Source: Paenibacillus eucommiae
Lineage (GTDB): Bacteria; Bacillota; Bacilli; Paenibacillales; NBRC-103111
Assembly: GCF_017874215.1 (NCBI RefSeq)
Contig: NZ_JAGGLB010000015.1
Location: 155,274 to 219,273, forward strand
DNA: 64,000 nt
Direction of reading: 5' to 3'
The position numbers and the translations under genes are program-made. How positions within the stretch are numbered: position 1 is the stretch's first letter; each line of letters opens with the position of its first letter. Positions 61,394 to 64,000 of this stretch are shown here, in pieces. Below the pieces are notes generated by a model. That model did no database searches and had not been told where the DNA came from. It saw only the letters and a program-made list of their open reading frames with translations.

Positions 61394-62660
61394 ATCGCTT
61401 CGCTCCTCCCAGTACATCAGGCAGATCAGTCAAATTAGACAGCTCATAGCCCATATAACCCTGTGAACGAATTTTTTTGATCCATTCCTCTGGAGCATTC
61501 TCTGCCGGTCGCTCTTGGCTGGAATTGATGCAGATATGGCAAGGATTCAGTTGTCTTTCATGCAGCCAATTCAGAATTTGCAGCATGCCCGTTCCCTTTT
61601 GCGGAGAAATAAGAACGAAGAAACTGCCCGGCGGAAGCTGGCGCGACCGCTCCTTGACAATCTGAAACAGCGGGTAACTCCCATCAGCCTCTACATGAAC
61701 CAAATGCTTCATAATTTGCTTATGGTGATTTTGACCCTGCTTCGGCTCCACATACACCGCGTCCGTACCTACGGTTAGAAGCCCTAGTGCAAGCTCGCGG
61801 CTTACACCGTACCGGAACAAGGACGCCGCCACAGATACCGCCAGCTCAAACTGACCTGAGTCCATGTAGGACTGCGAGGAGCGGTCCAGCATCAAAACCG
61901 TTTTGGGCAAGGACTCCCGTTCGAATTCCTTCGATTTCCAGGTTCCCGTTCTGGCTGTGGCATTCCAGTGAATTCTGGATAAACGGTCGCCGTATATATA
62001 CTCTCTTACGCCATTGATTTGTGTCGTTTCACGATGCGCCCGTGTTGTGATGGAATGATGCTGCATGCCATTAAGCATTTGATGAAACTGCAGCCAGTCT
62101 TTAATCGCAACGGTTTGTGGTAGAACAGATAGCTGCTGGGGGAGCTCCAAGCGCCCCCTGTGCTGAAACAAGCCGAATACATCCTCGGTCGCGCATTCTG
62201 TGATACCGAATGTATATACCCCTCTTTTAAGCGGGGATGTGAGATAAGTCAGTTCCCCTCTACGTCTCCAATCGGGTACGAGAGAGCCTTCAAACACAGT
62301 TTCTTCACCGTTCTGACGAATGAGCCTGTCCTTGACCATAACGTAAGGAACTGGCCAAACGCCTGGAATTTGCAGCTGCAGCTGCACCTGGAGGGATTGT
62401 CCCGCATCAAGCCGGACTTCCTGCTCAGCATTGGCAAGCGTTCTCACCCCTTGGGCTCGCTTAATTCCGCTCCAATTGCCGAGCACCAGATACACGGACA
62501 GAATGGCCACTATGGTAAACAACATCGTAGCAAGCTTCCCGCCTTGAAACAAAAGAAAGAAAAAGCTAAATACAAAAACAGCCAGCACATACCAAAAAGC
62601 CTTTTGAACACGGGGGCGATCCCCCATTCTTTTCAAAAACGCTTCGTTCACCAGCCTCAC
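61377..62660 (-). CDS. DUF58 domain protein
   Basis: A 427-residue protein with two N-terminal membrane helices (about 20-60) and the DUF58 signature NGVREYIYGDRLSRIHWNATARTG, followed by a von Willebrand A-like part (VLMLDRSSQSYMD). The GTG at 62660 overlaps the stop of the MoxR gene as GTGA, though later GTG/ATG codons cannot be excluded. It overlaps the transglutaminase gene by 17 bp. It is the B. subtilis YeaD type. Such proteins work with MoxR ATPases. Confidence 0.93.
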   Translation of the reverse strand: MRLVNEAFLKRMGDRPRVQKAFWYVLAVFVFSFFFLLFQGGKLATMLFTIVAILSVYLVLGNWSGIKRAQGVRTLANAEQEVRLDAGQSLQVQLQLQIPGVWPVPYVMVKDRLIRQNGEETVFEGSLVPDWRRRGELTYLTSPLKRGVYTFGITECATEDVFGLFQHRGRLELPQQLSVLPQTVAIKDWLQFHQMLNGMQHHSITTRAHRETTQINGVREYIYGDRLSRIHWNATARTGTWKSKEFERESLPKTVLMLDRSSQSYMDSGQFELAVSVAASLFRYGVSRELALGLLTVGTDAVYVEPKQGQNHHKQIMKHLVHVEADGSYPLFQIVKERSRQLPPGSFFVLISPQKGTGMLQILNWLHERQLNPCHICINSSQERPAENAPEEWIKKIRSQGYMGYELSNLTDLPDVLGGAKRYAYRK

Positions 62661-63616
62661 TTCTCCAATCGGACCGGCACACGCACCTGCTCAAAAATCG
62701 ATCGCAGCACGGAGGTGACGGACGCCCCGTCCAATCGGGCTTCGGAATGTAAGAGTATCCTGTGCCCAAGGACAAAAGGAGCTAGATATTTAATATCATC
62801 AGGTATAACATAATCCCTTCCGCTTAAAAATGCGAAGGCCTTAGAGGCAAGCACCAAAGACAGCGTGGCCCTTGGGCTTGCTCCCAGAAATACGGAGGAG
62901 TGCTCACGCGTGAACCTGGTAATAGAAACCAGATAGGCCGCTACCGCCTCATCGATATGGATATCTCTTACTTGGCTCTGCATATCGAGCACCCCTGCTG
63001 TATCCAGCACCGGCTCAAGCAGGTTCAGAGGATGGACTTTACTTTGTGAAAATATCATCCGCTGCTCGGTTACTTCGTCCGGATACCCAAGACTTAGCTT
63101 CATCATGAAACGATCCAGCTGCGCCTCTGGCAGCATATATGTACCTTCAAAATCAATCGGGTTCTGCGTTGCCAGCATCAGAAAAGGTGATGGCAGCTCA
63201 TGGAGCTCGCCGTCTACAGTAATGTGACTCTCTTCCATAGCTTCTAGAAGAGCGGACTGCGTCTTGGTTGTAGCACGGTTTATTTCATCAACGAGTAAAA
63301 TATTTGTCATGATTGGACCCGGTCTGAATATAAATCTCTCATCCTTCGGGTGATAGATAGAAACACCGGTTATATCTGTAGGGAGCAAATCGGGATTACA
63401 TTGAATTCTACGAAATTGTCCCTGAATGGAGCTTGCCAGTGCTTTGATAAGTACTGTTTTTCCCGTGCCTGGAACATCCTCCAGCAGGACATGTCCTCCG
63501 GCCAGCATCGCTGTTAGCAAAAGCGTAATTTCGTCGCCTTTTCCGAGAATGCAAGATTCTAAATTGGCTTTTAACTTACCGAGAACCGCTACATGATTCT
63601 GTGCTAAAACTTCCAT
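62657..63616 (-). CDS. MoxR family AAA+ ATPase
   Basis: A 319-residue AAA+ ATPase with Walker A VPGTGKT (48-54), Walker B LLVDEINRA, the sensor 1 ATQNPIDFEGTY, and an arginine-finger region. MoxR ATPases act as chaperones in the assembly or activation of partner proteins, here DUF58 and the transglutaminase downstream. ATG at 63616 follows TAAGGAGG. First gene of a three-gene operon. Confidence 0.96.
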   Translation of the reverse strand: MEVLAQNHVAVLGKLKANLESCILGKGDEITLLLTAMLAGGHVLLEDVPGTGKTVLIKALASSIQGQFRRIQCNPDLLPTDITGVSIYHPKDERFIFRPGPIMTNILLVDEINRATTKTQSALLEAMEESHITVDGELHELPSPFLMLATQNPIDFEGTYMLPEAQLDRFMMKLSLGYPDEVTEQRMIFSQSKVHPLNLLEPVLDTAGVLDMQSQVRDIHIDEAVAAYLVSITRFTREHSSVFLGASPRATLSLVLASKAFAFLSGRDYVIPDDIKYLAPFVLGHRILLHSEARLDGASVTSVLRSIFEQVRVPVRLEK

Positions 63617-63849
63617 AGTCTCTGATCCTCCTTAAAGCTTCCCCGCAGGAAAACTATCTTCGTAAGCCTCTGCCTTTAATTATGGCCTATTACTAGTTTA
63701 CAAGAATCCAAATAATTCGTATACTTCCAATTCATCTAAATTTATTTGTAAAATAAACCATTCAGCAAAAAGCCCTATTCTTATAGACGTATCAGCCGTG
63801 GTTTGAGTTGCGTAAAAATAGCATTTGATTAAAAATATTTCATACTGAT
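63617..63849. other. Intergenic stretch upstream of the MoxR operon
   Basis: No gene found. The promoter of the MoxR operon should lie here on the minus strand, but I find only weak boxes. Confidence 0.5.
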
Positions 63850-63876
63850 GAGAAAGACGCCTTGCGGGCGTCCTTT
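63850..63876. terminator. Terminator-like hairpin
   Basis: GACGCC (63856-63861) and GGCGTC (63867-63872) with a five-base loop, flanked by AAA and CTTT. It could serve a transcript on either strand; the nearest gene on its right is outside the window. Confidence 0.6.
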
Positions 63877-63884
63877 GAGGTATG

Positions 63885-64000
63885 TGTTCATAATGTTGGT
63901 GGTTCGGGGAGGGAATGGCTGTGGGCTCCAGCCGCTGTTAAAGATTTGTTCCCTTGAATGGTATACATGAGGAGGTAGGAACAAATCTTTAAAGGCGGAC
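63885..64000. repeat. Large palindromic repeat, cut by the window end
   Basis: TTAAAGATTTGTTCC (63938-63952) and its exact complement (63978-63992) form a 15-bp stem with a 25-base centre; CCGC (63932-63935) and GCGG (63995-63998) extend it. A shorter hairpin GGCTG/CAGCC lies at 63918-63934. The sequence has the look of a dispersed intergenic repeat or MITE; its right end lies outside. Confidence 0.7.

Noticed and set aside
62160..62813. 217-codon plus-strand frame opposite the DUF58 and MoxR genes
   Set aside because: Antisense to conserved motifs of both genes; no promoter or ribosome site.

Overview
The window is a chromosomal segment of an endospore-forming, moderate-GC Firmicute. Gene content and order match the Bacillus subtilis yqf/yqe/dnaK/com region read backwards. 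Paenibacillus-like traits (many TTG/GTG starts, an extra chaperonin gene in the dnaK operon, several small unrecognised genes) make Paenibacillaceae the best guess; this is inference from sequence alone. Almost every gene is on the minus strand. The plus-strand exceptions are a TetR/reductase pair, yqeW, rpsT and comER. I saw no rRNA, tRNA, CRISPR array, prophage or intact insertion sequence.

Layout. 1-2155: phoH (cut by the window edge), yqfD and yqfC, which are sporulation genes. 2156-2786: intergenic region with four copies of a palindrome between two minus-strand terminators. 2787-5343: HIT protein, rpsU, yqeY and an RsgA-type GTPase. 5442-6699: TetR regulator plus the ykkC/ykkD SMR pair. 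6850-14421: addB-addA recombination nuclease, with a candidate attenuator in its leader. 14916-16472: TetR regulator and an SDR-like protein sharing a palindromic operator. 16612-19141: RlmI-type methyltransferase and yqeW. 19094-24200: prmA, site-2 protease, rsmE, mtaB, Nudix, deoC. 24485-26023: a small two-gene cassette and a transposase-like zinc-ribbon protein.

26473-32994: heat-shock operon hrcA - Group III (thermosome-like) chaperonin - grpE - dnaK - dnaJ under one perfect CIRCE operator. The archaeal-type chaperonin inside the Hsp70 operon is the most striking content of the window. 33037-39754: GNAT acetyltransferase, hemW, lepA, yqxA, spoIIP, gpr. 39973-41379: rpsT and holA. 41563-43403: ECF sigma factor and anti-sigma factor. 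43820-49969: late competence locus (comEC, comEB, metY, comEA, divergent comER). 50006-52714: leuS with a compact T-box leader. 52760-59022: a long housekeeping operon yqeG-yqeH-aroE-yhbY-nadD-yqeK-rsfS-cvfB-methyltransferase. 59159-63616: MoxR ATPase, DUF58 and transglutaminase genes. 63617-64000: terminator-like hairpin and the start of a large palindromic repeat.

Functional themes: protein folding under HrcA control; ribosome and tRNA maturation (RsgA, YqeH, YhbY, RsfS, LepA, RsmE, PrmA, MtaB, RlmI); DNA uptake and recombination (Com, AddAB); sporulation and germination (YqfC, YqfD, SpoIIP, YqxA, GPR).
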